From positions 165,505 to 229,504 of the forward strand of contig LLCB01000058.1 of the NCBI GenBank assembly GCA_001414345.1: a stretch of 64,000 nucleotides of DNA, written 5' to 3'. The notes below the pieces were generated by a model. The model was not told the origin of the DNA and did no database searches. It saw nothing but the letters and a program-made list of their open reading frames with translations. Source of the DNA: Hymenoscyphus infarciens. Lineage: Eukaryota; Ascomycota; Leotiomycetes; Helotiales; Helotiaceae. This document shows positions 44,125-57,100 of this stretch, piece by piece (position 1 is the first letter of the stretch; each line of letters starts with the position of its first letter). A program made the translations under genes and the position numbers.

Positions 44125-46339
44125 TTTATTTCTTCGTCTCATTCGATCGAGCAACGACCGAGCAACGACCGAAAGAAGGTTTATTTGGTTTTAATGTATA
44201 TAGTGAGTTGCGATTTAAGCGTGAATTTCACTATTTTTTTATAAACTGTGTTTATTTTTAGAAAAACACTTATTTTGCTTTAAGACTATTCCTACGATTA
44301 AGCAACAACAAGGCATACTATAGAGCTTTAAATAACGAGAAATTAAAGAGTTAAATGTTATCTTCTTCTCTGTAGATTTTTTTGGGTTAAAAAATAGACG
44401 ACTATATTGATATTCTCTTTCTTAAGTAGGTTTTCTGAAGCTTAAGTTTTTTTTTTAGGAAAAGGGGTTTTTTCTATTTTTATCTATTTCTCAGAAAATA
44501 CTTATAGTAGTTAAATTTAGAGTTATAAAAAGTGACAAGAAGAGATAAGTCGATATAGCGCTTCTTTCTCTCTAGGTCTTATATCTTTTTAGATATTCTT
44601 CTATTTTCTATCTTCTCATAAAAAGAGCGGAAAATCCTACTAAAAATAGCTTAGTTTATTAAAAAAAACGCTAGAATTCACGGTTAATTCGCAACTTGTT
44701 ATAGCTTTCTTTGTAACCAGAAGTCTTGAGGCGGTTGCATAGGAATTTTGTCCATAATACCAATTTGATAATTCTGCTATAAAACCGCCTATCCAATTCA
44801 TCAGTCGTGTTGTGGGGTGCACACGTGACCTGGCAGACCTGTATATAGTTACGAGAGCGCTTCGTACTCTCCTCTCTTAAGCAGACGTTTTACATACCAC
44901 ACAATTGATCATATTGAATCTACCTTCTTTTGAGCCTCGACTAGGGCAAGATAACGAACTCCATTCGATACGACCATCCTGTGATAAGTCGTGAGCCTTA
45001 GTGGCCGCTGTGGTTCATCTTTGAACTATGAGATAGATGTCGATTTTTTAAAATGAGGCACAAATTTTTGGGTGACCTATGAGAGTCTCTTTCCTTAGAA
45101 CAATACCCGATGGCTTTCTCTAAACAGTTCCAACTTAATTAGGCGTTTTAAATCTCAGCTACTCCTTTCCTTCTCTTGCTACTTTCTACTGATAAAGCGC
45201 ACTTTCCAGAATATCACCTAGCTTTTCTAATACCTTAGTACCATTCATCTTCAACGATATTTCTTTACGAGAAGAGCCGCTAGTTTCGATAAATAGAAAT
45301 GTTAATAAGTTCGAAGTGAAGCTAGATACTATATACAATGTAGTCTTTTTCATATTAGCTTTCTATTAAAGATAGTAGTATACTCACCTTTCTAAATTAA
45401 TCTTGTAAGAGTAGTCATATATACGTGTTGAATGAATATCAGAGTAACAGCTACTATAAAACAGTATGTTACGAGGCGCTAAATCAACTAGCTAACTTCT
45501 TAAAGACATTAGAATAACGTAATCCAGCTCGGAGGGTAAAGGTTAAAATTTTAATTATATGAGTCATATATAAGAGAGTCTATCTACTATCAAAAGAAGT
45601 ATTATATAGCACAATAACTGCTAAGACACCTTTTACAAGAGTACGATTTTTTGTTATAACCTGTTGAACAAATTTCGCCTGAGTTTTACGCCTATACAAT
45701 TATGTGAAAAGAGCTTTTACTAGAAGTTCTCGGCTAATTCAATTCCATGGTAAGACCTACGAAATTTCGAAAAAAGAATGCCATTTTTAATTCACTCTAT
45801 CTATGTTGGTATGACTTATGGTCATAAAAGCGATGTAAAAAGAGTTGTGTATTCGTTCGTGCATACCGAGTAAAGCTAGCTACGATGCCTACCTAAATAG
45901 TCCTTAAGTGAGAAGGTCACGTGTTCCCACGTGTACTAATCTGAATCGCTATTTACTCTTGAATATATACCGACAATCTAACTAACTCAATTGTCCGAAG
46001 CTATCCAGTAGAAAGAGTTGGAAATAACTTAAGGCTTTTCTTGGGTTAATATCGAAAAAGGAGAACGGGAACCGACTATTATTTATTAGAAATTTTAATT
46101 AAAAGTTTGCGCTAAATTCTAGTCCTCGTTCTACTTCTGTATGTCAAGAATATAAAATATTACATCAAAAACTATAAATAATCTAATAAAACAAATTCGA
46201 CACGAAAACTTGAATAAATTAGCATTTGTTCTTCTACTTATGCTGCGTTACTCGTCTTAAAAACATCATTCTCCTAAGCATATCTAGAAAAACTCCCTCA
46301 GTAACCATCATTCGGGCATTCAAGGTAAAAAGAGAGAGA
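44125..46339. other. AT-rich gene-free island
   Basis: From about 44170 to 46300 the sequence is strongly AT-rich, full of stops in all frames and of ctta/ttag words. No protein fragment is recognisable. It resembles the 22.7-24.1 kb region and may be a heavily mutated old repeat. Confidence 0.5.
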
Positions 46340-47335
46340 CTAGTACGAATTGACAAAGCCATAAAAATGCTCACGTCTTCCTAGCAGCGCTCCCCTCCAA
46401 GCGAATACCACAAGCAAATACTCAATTGAGTTTCCCACGAACATCCCAATAAACGCCACTCCTTCCATCCACAGAAACCCCACTTGGTCAAACCAAACTT
46501 GATCTCCAATTCCCAAACATGTAATTTTGTCGACGAATGTGACACGGCCAATCCCCGTTCGAGAAATGGTGGTTTCCGATCCAAGAGGTCCTCCTAAGGT
46601 TCGTCGCACGACAGCTTCTGGTCTGATACGCTGCGTTGTAGGGTTCCAGTTCTGTGGTCGAAAGAGTCGGAGCTTCCTCCCGTGGCGTGTTAGATATGAT
46701 TTTCGATGTAGCCATCAAAGACATGCCTTTCTCCAAATCGTGTGGTGTATCATTTTTAGCGGAAGAAGGTAGGGCACGCTCTCTCTTTTGGGCCCAATAC
46801 CATAGTACTGACCATAGCATTGCAGCACCCACGAAGGGTAATGCCATGATACCCAAGACAAAACCAAGAGCCAGGCTGATTACGATAAACGAATACAACG
46901 ACAACGAGACGCCCAAATCTGCCTAGTGGAAACCATCTAAGACACTTGCAACGATCCAGCAAATCGTGTGCCAAACATCATTGAATAAATTTTCGTAACC
47001 CATCTCGATGGTTCTTGTGAAGTGGTTGACACTGGTCGCCGTGGAACGCGTACTGGCGGATGATTAAGTTCCCTGTCGTGACAAGGGGACTCGAGATTCA
47101 AAGGAATGGAGTTTGAATGTGACAACGATTTGCAAGTAGGAGAAAAGTAGTTGACTATAAGACAGAAAATGCCTCTCATCAAGTAGAGAATACTGGCTGT
47201 AAGTACGTCAAGAGAAAGAACCAAAGACTTGAACAGGTCTATGGAGGGCAGCTCGCTAGAGTTAGCTTCTGATTGAATTGTAAATTGTCGTTTGTTCTTT
47301 CCCTCAATATTAACTTTGCTACTGGCAACAGTCAT
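46340..47335 (-). CDS. Small multi-pass membrane protein, unknown function
   Basis: Three exons join in frame: 47335-47000, 46922-46723 and 46676-46340, giving 290 residues. Hydrophobic segments include SILYLMRGIFCLIVNYF in exon 1, SLYSFIVISLALGFVLGIMA plus LPFVGAAMLWSVLWYWA in exon 2, and VAFIGMFVGNSIEYLLVVFA near the C-terminus. The linker RLFRPQNWNPTTQRIRPEAV and the following GGPLGSETT lie between them. The join of exons 2 and 3 rests on a 46-base intron with a CTAAC branch word. Both donors (gttacg and gtcttt) are weak, so the model may be wrong or the gene decaying. No family recognised. Confidence 0.45.
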
Positions 47336-47618
47336 GATGAGGATCGCACCTTCCTTCTAACGGATTTTGGGGAGAACCATTTCTAGGTTTGGCTTTGACG
47401 GTGGTAACCTCTGAAAGCAAAACTTTAACATCGAGACGATCACCTCCTCGAATTCTGTGGCAAACATCTCGTGATAAAAATTATTTCGACTTTCGCAGAA
47501 AGGGGGACCGAAATCGGTCTAATAGTTGATCCGTTCCGATCCAACCCTTGTAGAAATTTCAATGACATCGACACTTCGAAGGGCTTCAGCAATGTAACCC
47601 CCTCCACAGCAATTCAAA

Positions 47619-48579
47619 ATGAATTCAAAGTCCTGTGTATCTTGCCTGCGGGCTGCAAAACGCCAGTTGCATGTTAATCCAATTGTTTGATTTCCCTTTC
47701 CTTTCCAAAGCGCATTTCCTAACCCTTTCTCAGACTAGGAACACAACCCGGAGCATCGTAACCTCGAGGGCGTTTGCAACATCACCTGCACGGTCAGCAA
47801 CAGCCTTAAATCGTAAGGCGCCCGCCAAGACCGAGAAGATTGAGGTGAAGCCTAGAAAGATTGGCGGAATCACAGAAACCTACACGGCGTATGGGGCGAC
47901 GGAGGCCATGTACAAGGAATGCGCGCGACACGCAGATTACAAAATCCCAAAAGCAGCAGATGAAGACGTGGAGGTGCCAAAGACGGAGGATGGAGAAGAC
48001 CTTGGGGTTGGAGCAGGGTGGTGGCATGAAGGTAAGTCTTACGTTTTAGTCCGGTCCGAGAACTCCATTTCTAACTTGGTCGCAGAATTGGGATTAAAAC
48101 CAACGTTCAGCACTTGGTCGCAAGTTACGATGCTGCATATATACCTCCTCACCGTCCGGTTTCGATGCTTCCCTCCCGATATATGCAAAACATGGCAGCA
48201 ACATATTCTCAACCACTTTTTCTACGATATGGAAGATAGAATGGCTGTTCAGCACGGCATGACTGCTGGTGGCACACGACAGAAGTACCTGAAGGATATA
48301 TTCGTCCAATGGAGAGGAATACTTGCTGCATACGATGAGGGGCTGGCGAAGAACGATGCTGTGTTAGCGTCGGCACTTTGGAGGAACATTTTCAAGGCGG
48401 ACGAGAATGTTGATATTGTAAAGCTTGCCCAGATTGTGAGCTTTATGAGGAAGTCTTTGGTCAAATTGGACTCCATGGATGATTTGGAAATCATGCAACA
48501 GGGCATGGATTTTGTGGGCCCTGCGGGCGAAAAGATACTCATGGGAGCTTCTGGCAAAGATTCTCTTCCAGAGAAGTAG
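47619..48579 (+). CDS. CBP3: Mitochondrial ubiquinol-cytochrome c chaperone Cbp3 (UQCC1 family)
   Basis: There are three exons, 47619-47672, 47734-48031 and 48086-48579, giving 281 residues. Exon 1 supplies MNSKSCVSCLRAAKRQLH, a basic start continuing into TRNTTRSIVTSRAFATSP, together a mitochondrial presequence. The chaperone domain (about residues 130-265) shows the family's WSQVTMLHIYLLTVRFR, TWQQHILNHFFYDMEDRM, GGTRQKYLKDIFVQW and AYDEGLAKNDAVLASALWRN. Cbp3 works with Cbp6 at the mitoribosome to receive newly made cytochrome b for complex III. The second intron is 54 bases and stays open, so an unspliced frame also exists, but spliced EELGLKP fits the family better. The first intron has a good CTAAC branch site. 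The protein looks intact. Confidence 0.9.
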
Positions 48580-50019
48580 TTGCTCTTGTTCAAGTGAGTG
48601 TAGACTACAGTGGTGTATAACGATGTAAGATATGGTGTTATAGGGAGAAGAACTCCACACAACAACCTTAGAATCGACCAGCAGGTCAGGAATTTTCCCC
48701 TTCTACATACAGCGTAGAACAAATATCAAACAATAGTGCAAATTCAATCGCTTACATTGCTTGTAGGGCAGGCAGTTGACTCATGAGAGCCCTAGAAAGT
48801 TTCCTCCTACCCGGTTTACACACCCCCCTCGCTAACATGGTTTTGGCCTGAGAATACCGGAGCATATCGAACAGGCGTTGGGTCTACATGCATTGTGTCA
48901 GCTTTTGCTATAGTAAACATTATGGGAGCTGACCAGTGGACTTTAGACTCTCTATTGGCGGTGATTTCTGGACCTCGACAGGTTGGAGATATCCGATTCA
49001 CTTTTTCGCATATCCAGCAGCCACAGCAGCAGCGTTCTCCTGCCATTGATCGTTCTTGTGTCCATCAACATAGTTGCAAATACCTCGAATCTCAAGGCAG
49101 GGAAATAATTCATCAATCCTGCAATTTCCATCTTGAAACAGAGCCAGAGTCCTTGCCATCGTTCCTCGTACACAACATAAGTATCAAATGGGAAGGTCTC
49201 AGACAGCACAACAAAGCAGTATAAGATGATCAGCATAATAGATCGTTTAGAGGTCAAATCTTTTTGTAAGTCATACCATTCTATTCTGTTTGATTAGTCC
49301 TACTTTTGGATGAAGGCCTACCACCAACTTTTTAATATCTAGAATAGGGTTAGCACAAGTTTTCTAGTATCGGTTAAAACTCATACTTCGTTTGACTTTG
49401 AGGTTGCTATCCACCATCTCCTATACAAATTCAACAGTTTGGTTTTCCTGCCTTTCTCGAATGGCAACAATTGGTTGGTTTGTTAGACAGATGCAGTCAA
49501 TAGGTCCAAACCATGCACGAGTGTTCATTAATCTAACATTTTCTTCAAGCCTTTCCCCACACCTCTCCTCGTCTTTGGCTTTTTGCTTCATTTCAGTATT
49601 TCTCACCGGCTGTGGAACCAACGCCAATCCCAGTCATAAGTTGCGGCTGCATCACAAATCCAACCCGAACTATTCGTTTCAAGAATGGCAACGAATATGC
49701 CTTGCCGTTTGCCAGCGAATACATAAGAGGCTATTGAGGTACGGTGAAGCCAGTGTGAGGCGGTGGAATGCAGGTGTGGTTACATTCTCCCCCCTCACTC
49801 GGCCCTTGTTCGTTGGATTAGGACTGAAGCCCAAGCCGCAAAATATATTGCTTTATGGGGGATCTCAGGGTCTTATGGCGACCTAAAAAAATTGTGATTG
49901 CTCACACCTTTACATGACCGCACATCATACCATCGAACGTTAGCAGACTTCAATCGATAACTTTTCTCCGTCTTTCGGCCTTATAAAAATCGTCTCAACA
50001 CTTCTAATTCGTCCCTACA
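48580..50019. other. Intergenic, no gene recognised
   Basis: Frames such as 49392-49886 have no ATG-supported protein resemblance. The final part is the upstream region of the NLR-like relic. Confidence 0.5.
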
Positions 50020-51878
50020 ATGGAACCTCTCGCAGCACTGTCGCTTGCCGGTACTTTCGTTCAGTTTATGGACTTTGGACCAAAGTCCTCACACAGAGTC
50101 TGGTGCTTCTTCGTCGAAAAAACCACAAAGTTTCGGATGAATTAAATGGAGTTGCAGAGATAGAAGTAATAGTATCGTCTCTCAACAACATATGGTCAAA
50201 CCTGAGCCAGCCTCTGCTCTCGGCTACACCACAGGTTCCGGAAGGGGAAGAACAAGAGCCTTTAATACAGATCTGTCAAGCTTGTCAAGCACTTGCTAGT
50301 GAGAGCATGAGCAAACTTGAACGATTGAAGGTAGAGGGGGAACATAGGAATTGGAAATGTTTCAAGGAGGCAATCAGATGGGCCTGGAACGAAGACGCCT
50401 TACAAATTTTGTTGAAAAGGATATTCGCTCTTCGCGGCACGATAGAAACACACATTATTCTCACAATAAGGTTGGTAAATGTCCTAGGAATTGCCTACAT
50501 ACTTACATAATATTTAGAAACGGTCACGATCTTGTCTCTCTACGACCGACTCGACCACGAAACCCAACATATTGTGTCAGCTTTGGCGGGTTCCCGGGCT
50601 GACTCTTCAGTCAAACTCGACGATCATAGGCAGAAATTTCAACAAGACTCATCCTCGGAACTCAAAAATCAAACACATACGATTTCTCAAATGATGAGCC
50701 GACTCGAAGCCACATTCACCATTCAGAACGATGCAGACCAGGACCGAAAGATCCGAGAAGAGCATTCTGTTCGTGTATTATACAATCTTGATTCTCGGCC
50801 TAGTAAGCACTGCCTTGGAGGTGGGCTGAAAGACCCGATACAATTGATTTGGGAGGACGAAGATTGGGTTAGAGATCAAGTAGAGAAGTCGGTTTTGGAG
50901 GACCTCAGAGTCCCTACGATGACAGATCGCGAAGCGGAAATTGCAGATACACATCCTCACACATTTCGCTGGATATTTCTCAACTCTCCACGGAAGAATA
51001 ACGAGCCTCCGTGGAGCAATTTTGCGAAATGGCTTAAGTACGGGAAAGGAAAATATTGGATCAACGGCAAGGCAGCTTCAGGAAGTATTTTAGCACAAAG
51101 CAAAAACACTGATTTTGACTCCCATTTGTCCTTGCTTAGAGTATGCGTTCTCCAGATGAAATGGGCGCTTTACAGGACTGTCTCTCCTCAATACGTATTC
51201 GACCTTGCGATCTCGTATGCCAAGAAAATCGAGAGTGACTCCCAAATGTTCTATGCTTTACGCGAAAGAACCAATTGAATTATCCACGAATGATTTTTCT
51301 GTCTGGCAAGCGAAAGTGATCTTCAAGTATACTTGGCAGCGAAGCATAGAATTCTTTTGGAGTTGTGCGACCGACCACCGCTGCATTATATTTTGTTTGT
51401 AAAGCAGAGCAAAAGAGATTTTGCGACGGAATCTGAGGCAGTCAAGCTCCTTCTACTACATGGAGCTGACCCAAACCAAAAACTCGATGGGGCGACCACA
51501 TGGGAATCATTCCTCTTGTCCACGTATGTGAAACGAGACGAAATAAACAAAGATGAAAGATTTCGCACTGTACAGCTTTTACTCCAATACGGGGTAGATC
51601 CTGATGCCAAAAGCAAAATTGGTGGGATCGAAATGCCAATAACGACTATTTTAATCGAAATATCTGGTATAGATTCCTTGAAACCCCTTCCGATGATACC
51701 AACTAGCAGTTCAAGCATGGGAGTGGTTGGAACGGACTCCAAAGTTGCATATACAAACACTGTTCACTCGCCTGCACATTATTCATGGTTTGGAAAGCAC
51801 GGCCTGGCGGGCTTATCAGACCATGACGCGCGCAGATTTGAGAAGTTTGCTGAGTATCTCGGCGACTTTCAGGCGTAG
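50020..51878 (+). pseudogene. Broken fungal NLR-like (STAND/NACHT) gene
   Basis: The ATG at 50020 opens with MEPLAALSLAGTFVQFMDFG, the N-terminal domain start typical of fungal NACHT proteins. Near 50085 the frame slips by one base; the correct continuation (KVLTQSLVLLRRKNHKVSDE) is in another frame from 50086. The domain goes on through NWKCFKEAIRWAWNEDALQ and, after an intron near 50475-50518, SLYDRLDHETQHIV, then HPHTFRWIF and WLKYGKGKYWINGKAASG. That is where the NACHT P-loop (usually GKAGSGKST) should be, but it reads GKAASGSILA and the rest of the nucleotide-binding domain is missing. After stops, 51333-51878 resembles the C-terminal ankyrin-like part (AVKLLLLHGADPNQK and VQLLLQYGVDPDAKS). 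It is therefore a relic with a frameshift and a large internal deletion. Confidence 0.8.
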
Positions 51879-51881
51879 CAA

Positions 51882-52729
51882 TTGGAGGAAATCAAGCATT
51901 CAACTTATGACCTTCCAGGGCCAGTTCAGTTTTAGTGGTGGCATTTTGAAATCGTTTATTGCATTGGAAAAGTTATAGGAAGATCTTTCGTGAGACTAGG
52001 AGGCGGCTCTTTGATTCTCTATTACAAGTTATTTCCCAAAATGACGCTTAAAATCTCTTTTCAGAATGTCGCTAGAGCAGATTAAAGATGGGGGGTTGGT
52101 TGGATTTTCTTGACCCCGTTATAAGAGGTGTTCAACGAGTTGTTTTTCCTCTTATCTTCTACTCTTTCTAGCTTTTGCACAACACCTAACTCGATAAAAC
52201 CTCCGCGCATTGTAATCTTGACCAAAATTCTAATCGTAATTTCGTAGATCACTTCTAAACTAAACAAGCAAAGCCAACAAGTAGAACTAAGTTTTATAAT
52301 GTTCAAGACGTTGTTGAGCTGGCATAAGCCATCTTCAGTAAGACATAATTAGAAAATCCAATTCTATTTAATAATTACAATAGAAAGTAGCTCCTGAAAA
52401 CCAGTATTCTAAATATCATAGAAGATATTTATCTCCAAGAACAACTAATCCCCGAAGAGTGAGACTTCAAACTTTTACCAAGAAGGTAATTGTCTCAAGG
52501 CAGCCTTCTTATTGGCAAAGCTTAACAGATTCTTGGGGTTTGGGTTTGTAATTAATTACCTTTTGCTGTTTGTAGCACAAGAAGATTCAATAAATATGAA
52601 TGGCTTTGTACGTACACTAAGCGTAATTAAAGAAAGCGGGGTATTTACAAACCACAATAAAAAAAGGATGCCCGTCTGCCTCCCTCCCTTCCCGCTTAGC
52701 GTCATTCTTTACAAGACCCTTTCAACTCC
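51882..52729. other. Intergenic, no gene recognised
   Basis: AT-rich sequence between the NLR relic and the 3' end of the DUF1996 gene. No feature was seen. Confidence 0.5.
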
Positions 52730-54103
52730 CTATCCACCCATGGGATTCCCGGGCAAAGTAGTCATCCACCCATCAGCATCCTCAATAACCGTCTTCTGGA
52801 TCTTACACTGATTAGCAACCCCAATATCCTGACTCTTCTGCTTCCCACACTCAGCACTAAAACACCCATTATCATCCATAGCCCTCTGAAGCGCATCTCC
52901 CTTCCATCCAAACACGTAATCTCCATGTTGTCCATACCCCGTCGGATCACCGGTACTAAGAACCAACGGTTGCGAACCATCAGCCGGCCACTCCGCTTTA
53001 TTGTTGAATTTCGTTGTGTCCCAGACGATTTCCAACATCAATTGCGGGATCTTTACGGGGTGGGTTGAGGGACATTCGCTTGGCATGAGGAAATCGGCAG
53101 GTCCCTTCGTGGGGTATGCGACGTGGTCTTGGTGGTCTGGGGTATCGAGGTTTTTACCGTCCCAGCAGCTTGGGAAGAGGGGTGTTAGTATCTTAATCAC
53201 GGAGGGAAAAGTATGACATACGTAGGATAAAGAATATTCGATCTTATACCACCCAAACACGGTTTGGGAGGGAAACCCTCAGTATCAATCTTCGGATCTG
53301 AACACGGAGCTCGATCGTCACCTCCGAAGTTTGGTCCCGTGTAGCAGCGGTAACAACTTTGCATTTTGTATTTTGGGGTACGCTGTGGAAGAGCTTGGGG
53401 TCAGCATTGTCACTTCTAGGAGTATGGCTGGGGGGGGGGAAACAAAGTCTCAACCCCCTTGAAACAACCGGAAGGGGGAAAAATAATCTCGGGAGCACCT
53501 ACTCGCATGGGGTCACCGACTAGCATGCGGAATCCCTGGGTGGGAAGAATTTAGTATGATGAAAAGATTGAGGTGTGGGGTAGGGCTCTTACAGGCTTGA
53601 AAGCTGTAACTTGGTTCTTGCCTTGGGAAATGTAATATACGACTATACCACCGTTGATCTGAGTGGTGAACTTGTCGTTGAACAGCAACCTAAATTATGA
53701 AAGACTTAACCATCCACTCTGAAACAAGACATGACCGCAGGTTGTAGTGAAGAATAGCTCCTCAAACATACCTATTTGGAACTTGAGGAACCCGCTTATA
53801 AGTGCCATTCCTCGCCTTGAAATAAACATTCGCAGTCCAATAGTTCGACAAGTCATCAGCAGGACCACAAGTCGTACAAGAAGCGAGGCTAGAAACATCC
53901 GTCGAAGGGATCGAAGCGTTAAAGGCGTTTCCGCCAACAACCTGATGCATGTGAGGTGTTCCTACCAATCCGGGGTTCACTAGGGGATCGAGACGTTCGA
54001 CGGTGATTTGTGAGCACCCGAATCTCAGGTGGTTCAAGCCTTTGGGAAGGTTAAGTCCCTGGCCGTTAACGACCGTGGCGAGGAGGAGTGTTAACCAAAG
54101 CAT
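52730..54103 (-). CDS. Secreted DUF1996 domain protein
   Basis: There are five exons, 54103-53772, 53689-53593, 53535-53503, 53382-53222 and 53168-52730, giving 353 residues. I choose the ATG at 54103 because it starts a clean signal peptide (MLWLTLLLATVVNGQG). An ATG at 54169 would add 22 residues before it. DUF1996 hallmarks are GLNHLRFGCSQITVERLDPL, GTPHMHQVVGGNAFN, TSCTTCG-like SCTTCGPADDLSNYW, GFRMLVGDPMRRTPKY, SCYRCYTGPNFGGDD, PTCWDGKNLDTPDHQDHVAY, and a C-terminal DYVFGWKGDALQRAMD. The 33-base third exon is well supported by the conserved join to RTPKY. The family is secreted and widespread in fungi, with unknown biochemistry. All cysteines look in place. Confidence 0.9.
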
Positions 54104-57100
54104 GATGATGATATTGAAATTGTCAAGACTTGTTGACGAGTATAGACTCGATGACCAGTTGATCAACATATAAAATGGAAGGGAAAAAAAGAGATGCTTA
54201 GCCGTTATATCCTCAACCCTTCAGTCAGTCAAAAAAAGAGGGATGCTGACCCGAGTCCATGGTCACTAAAAGGTATTACCCCCTACACAACTGCCGAGGT
54301 ATTTCATCGCGAAATCAAATATAGGAACAATTTGGATATCTCCAAACATTAGGCGGGGCATTCTTGGCACCCATGTTTCCTGCTACCCGGAACCTATCAG
54401 GGTAAGCTTTCATCGACTTTTGCTACTCCCGGGATAGAGTTTGAAATCAACATGGCAATTGAAAAACAGCAAGAGAGGAGGAGATCGGGGAATTAATATG
54501 GATCGAGATTGGATACTGTACAACATTCCACGAAGAGACCAAGCGACAGCTTGAGATAAGTCTAAAGAAGGCAAGGTTGAGAGAAAAGCCAAAGAAGCCG
54601 AAACGAACAGGACAACTTTATAGTTCGAGGGGCAAGACAACGAGGCTTGCGACGGAAACTTTCAATCAAAAAACTTGAACTGTTTCTCCAAAGGGGTAGT
54701 AAGCCCATACTGCATTGTATTGTCTTTGGAATCCACATCTGGGTGTTTCCGTGACGCCGAGTCTGTGTAAATTCTGCTCGTATAATCAGAGTCCCTTGAT
54801 TTATTGACTCAAGCCGGGCACATGATCATTTCCACGAATGTCAACAGAGCATTCTCTCTTCTTGAAAGCCGTGCTGGTTGAGTGCGCTCTTCTTTAAACA
54901 CTTCTGGACGTAGGATATAGCTTTACCAACCCCGGAAGTCATACATAGGGTTGACAATCAGTACCAGCTATTCGTGGCAAGATCTGGTGAAGGGAAACGT
55001 ACTATTTCTCGCGGAAAGCAAAACAAAAGTTGCGGGATACAAACAACATGTAGGACAATCCCAAGAACGAACGAAAGTAATGCACCCCTATTATTCGAGC
55101 ATTGTAGGAAGAGAGACGTGAAGCTTGTCAATGTAAGAGACGGGAGCCTTGCTCCGGTAACACCCAATTCCCGTTGAAAATAAGTAAAAGTATCGAACGA
55201 GAAAGCTTAGAAGCTGAAAACTCTCGAACAATATGCACAACTATGCGAGAGTAACTTGAGTATCGAGAGAGGGGGCGTAGTGTGTATCCAGAGTAACAAC
55301 CGTGTCTCTTAAAATCACATTGCTTTGGGTAACCCAAATATCGCATAAAACACATCGAAATATTTCAAGCAACGATTTGTCGTTCACAAGAAAAAAATCA
55401 AAATAACCAGTAAAAATCAACCCTTTTGGGATTGCCTTTCTCATCATTCAAAATCTAGTCCGTCAGATCCGACTTGAGTTGATATCGGATCTTCGTAGCC
55501 AAGGAAAAAAGGAGGTAAATGTTGCCCGCTTCCGGAATTCCGTACCAATCTCATTTAAATCCAGATGCCAAGAGGCTCTACTCCCGGAGGTCGGAGGGAT
55601 ATATCACCCCAGACCGAACTCTTCAATTAGAAGCTGTAGCCACTGGCCGACTGGACTGGCACCGGTAGTCTCGGATATCAAGCACGGCACCACTCGTTGG
55701 TATATTTTCTCGTGTTCACGCCTGATACGCTTCAATACATAAGATCCTTGAGTCTTCGCATCCTGGCAATTCTCACCTCGAAAGTCTTGGAGAATGAATG
55801 CGTATCCAATGAGGCTCAACCGAAAGCGAAAGCATTCGATCGAGAATCCTAAAGATGGGTAACATGATTGGTCGGAGACAGTGGCTGCTGGTCTCGTGGC
55901 ATTTTGCTGTTTACTATCCCCCCCCCTGAATAAAATGTAGAGTGCACAGACATTTAGGATGGCACAGCGGCCGTGCGCTTACATTTTATTTAGGGGGGGG
56001 GATAGTACAACGGGCGACTTTATTTTCCAAGGCGCGAATGCGAGCTGGATGGATGCGAGAGATTTCGGATCAAGATTGGGAGGACAAGAAGCTCAAACAT
56101 TGGAGCAAAAACACGTCGTCGTCCTCTCTCTTCTGAGACGAGCCAGAAGGCGATTATCTCCATGTTCGTAGGGGGTTGCTGTGAGCCGCTGCGTGAATCT
56201 TCATGCGACGAAGGGCAAGTGAAGCACGGGCCGCACGGCATCCCTTTTGGTGTCCCTTTTTGTACTAGTGTACCGAGCAAGGTCGAGTGAGCAAGGCGGA
56301 TATTCGGCACACGGCGAGGAGGAGGAGGCTTGAGAGAGTGGATCAATTGCTCTATTTGGACTGATCTGATAGGCTGGAATGTGGAGCTACCAGTGGGAGG
56401 GAAAGGAGGAGATAGATGAGACAAGTTCCAATTCGTCATCAAAACCCATGCATGTGCGTGCAGATAAAGGTCCCGAACTCCCGAGGTCCCTTCCCTCCCT
56501 TCCGCATGAGGGAAGCAGACACAAGAGTGACCGTGGGATGGAGACATCCGTCGATACGCAACGCACCTTTTTCACAGGAGAAGAATGTACATAACTCTAC
56601 ATGGCCGTTTAATCGTCTTTTTCTCTCTCCAGTCGAGTCTTGAGGATGCAATTCTGGTGGTACGGAGATCTTTCTTTGAAACTGGATAAAGTAGCTAGCT
56701 GTAGCTATTTCCAGAATCATGGGGATAACCGGTTCCACCTCTTTCATATTTAAGATTGATTCCGTTTGAGTACCAGTAGTACAGTACTTACAGTACCGCA
56801 CATCTCGTCCATCTTCCATTCCACTTTTTCCCTTCCCCACGGCACCACGGTCGTCGTCGTCGTCGTAAGCATTCTCGCTTCCGCCCAAGGGGGCCAATGG
56901 CAAGTTGGCAACAGGGTGGGCGACGTTCTTGCTCCATCGCCAGACCCTTAGAAGCCGCTGTCATTGGCATAATGTGATGGAAAACTGCGGGGCTCCATAA
57001 ACAAGAGTATTCAGCGACATCATCGTCTTGGCGTCTGCTAAGAAAAGAATCTACGGGACTACGACGTTGAAAATGCTGTGTTTGGCCGTTTGCCATTTGC

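Noticed and set aside
17000..56010. CRISPR-like array
   Set aside because: Similar short elements are dispersed, palindromic and TA-flanked, not regularly spaced; the organism is a fungus.
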